Source: Coriobacteriaceae bacterium
Lineage (GTDB): Bacteria > Actinomycetota > Coriobacteriia > Anaerosomatales > D1FN1-002
Assembly (NCBI GenBank): GCA_013824215.1
Contig: PNNM01000027.1
Location: 1 to 13,227, forward strand
DNA length: 13,227 bases
Reading direction: 5' to 3'
The first letter of the stretch is position 1; each line of letters starts with the position of its first letter. Below the pieces are notes generated by a model that was not told where the DNA came from, ran no database searches, and worked only from the letters and a program-made list of their open reading frames with translations. The translations under genes were made by a program, and so were the position numbers. Of the stretch, positions 12,459 through 13,227 are shown in pieces.

Positions 12459-13227
12459 GCACCGACCTCGCCGGCGGATCGGTGCGCGTGTCGCCAGCGG
12501 GACTCGCGAGCTGCCGTTCCAGATCGGCGAACGTCTCGAGGACTTCAGGCGCCTCGAACGCCCTGTTCCTCCTCCCGACCGTCACCTGCCGGAGGATCCC
12601 TGCGCCTTCGAGGCGCGCCACGGCGGCGTTGACCTGCGGCTTGCTCCGCCCGAGGGCGCTCATCGCGCTCCTGACGCTGACAACCGGCGTGCCTGGGAGG
12701 AACCTCAGCATCAGGTCCACCGAGGAGCCCGCCCGGACGCGTCCGAGCCGCGTTCTCCATCGCTCCTCGATGCCACGACACCGCTCTTCGAACGCGAGGG
12801 CATCGTCCACGGCGCGGGTGCAGGCTGCGGCGAAGATCCCTACCCAGGTGTTCAGACCTGCGTGCGACGACGGGCCGTCCGACGGACCTTCGTAGCGGAA
12901 CGCCGTGAGGCCGCGGACGTAGTCTTCTGCACGAGTGGCGAGAACGAGGGACACGGGCGGCTGCACGCGCGTCGTCAATCCCCGTCGCCGAAGGATCAGG
13001 TGGATGAGGGCACGGCCCGATCTGCCGTTGCCGTCCGCGAACGGATGGATCGTCTCGAACTGCGCGTGGGCGATCGCAGCTTGGACCACCGCCGGGAGCA
13101 TGTCCGAGTTGCAGAAGGCGGCCATATCGTCGAGAAGTGAGGCGACACGCTCCGGCGGAGGCGGCACGAAGGACGCCGCGCACGGGTTGTAGATGTTGCC
13201 TCCGATCCAGTTCTGCTCCGCGCGGAT
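12442..13227 (-). CDS. Fic-domain protein with C-terminal winged-helix, N-terminus outside window
   Basis: The last 261 residues of a protein that enters from the right edge with the frame open. The visible start, R-A-E-Q-N-W-I-G-G-N, is the usual strand before the active site of Fic/DOC enzymes. The catalytic motif HPFADGNGRSGR follows at visible residues 61-72, a full HPFx(D/E)GNGRxxR with the His nucleophile-activator and Gly/Asn phosphate loop. Fic proteins mostly transfer AMP from ATP to hydroxyls of target proteins. The C-terminal part (about 180-250) reads as a winged-helix: SVRSAMSALGRSKPQVNAAV, then LEGAGILRQVTVGRRNRAFEAP. This two-part form is common in stand-alone bacterial Fic regulators. 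Any inhibitory S/TxxxE(G/N) helix at the N-terminus would lie outside the window. Confidence 0.93.
   Translation of the reverse strand: MRAEQNWIGGNIYNPCAASFVPPPPERVASLLDDMAAFCNSDMLPAVVQAAIAHAQFETIHPFADGNGRSGRALIHLILRRRGLTTRVQPPVSLVLATRAEDYVRGLTAFRYEGPSDGPSSHAGLNTWVGIFAAACTRAVDDALAFEERCRGIEERWRTRLGRVRAGSSVDLMLRFLPGTPVVSVRSAMSALGRSKPQVNAAVARLEGAGILRQVTVGRRNRAFEAPEVLETFADLERQLASPAGDTRTDPPARSVPARRR

Noticed and set aside
1..13227. tRNA, rRNA, CRISPR arrays or insertion sequences
   Set aside because: None seen by eye: no regular repeat-spacer pattern, no transposase-like protein and no cloverleaf noticed. A tool scan was not possible.

Overview
The window looks like chromosome of a GC-rich Gram-positive-type bacterium, most probably an Actinomycetota lineage. 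Supporting signs are a UPF0182 membrane protein, many GTG starts behind strong Shine-Dalgarno (SD) sequences, several probable leaderless starts, and a Maf protein with an unusual tail. A class-level placement such as Coriobacteriia is only a guess.

Left region (1-1991): an array of integron gene cassettes, all reading on the minus strand. Three complete attC-type recombination sites (215-301, 908-1003, 1435-1498) separate four cassettes. In transcription order they carry an unknown 112-residue protein, a small unknown lipoprotein, an antitoxin plus RelE/ParE toxin pair, and a Gp49/HigB-like toxin cut by the window edge. In all three complete cassettes the 7-base core at the start is the exact reverse complement of the core at the end, as expected for a cassette that was once a closed circle. 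No integrase gene lies on the side where one is expected, so this is an integrase-less array (CALIN-like) or a remote part of an integron. It is the most notable thing in the window. The region is less GC-rich than the rest: by hand count 33/60 at 541-600 against 47/60 at 9481-9540.

Junction (1992-2271): no convincing gene, but a strong hairpin, a 10-base direct repeat, and a promoter for the next gene.

Middle region (2272-5047): a plus-strand macro-domain ADP-ribose enzyme converges, with overlapping stop codons, on a minus-strand operon of three small genes (holin-like two-TM protein, one-TM protein, and a stand-alone protein resembling the N-terminal domain of cyanophycin synthetase). To its right, on the same strand, is an RlpA-like double-psi beta-barrel cell-wall protein with a good promoter and a leader of about 360 nt.

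Right-centre (5048-11531): a minus-strand operon of a HEAT-repeat protein, an HD-GYP phosphodiesterase-family protein and the UPF0182 membrane protein. The first two overlap by 4 nt and share a related N-terminal domain, suggesting one signalling unit. A divergent plus-strand maf gene (11624-12316) starts from the same intergenic region.

Right end (12442-13227): a Fic-domain protein on the minus strand, cut by the window edge, convergent with maf across a short hairpin-containing spacer.
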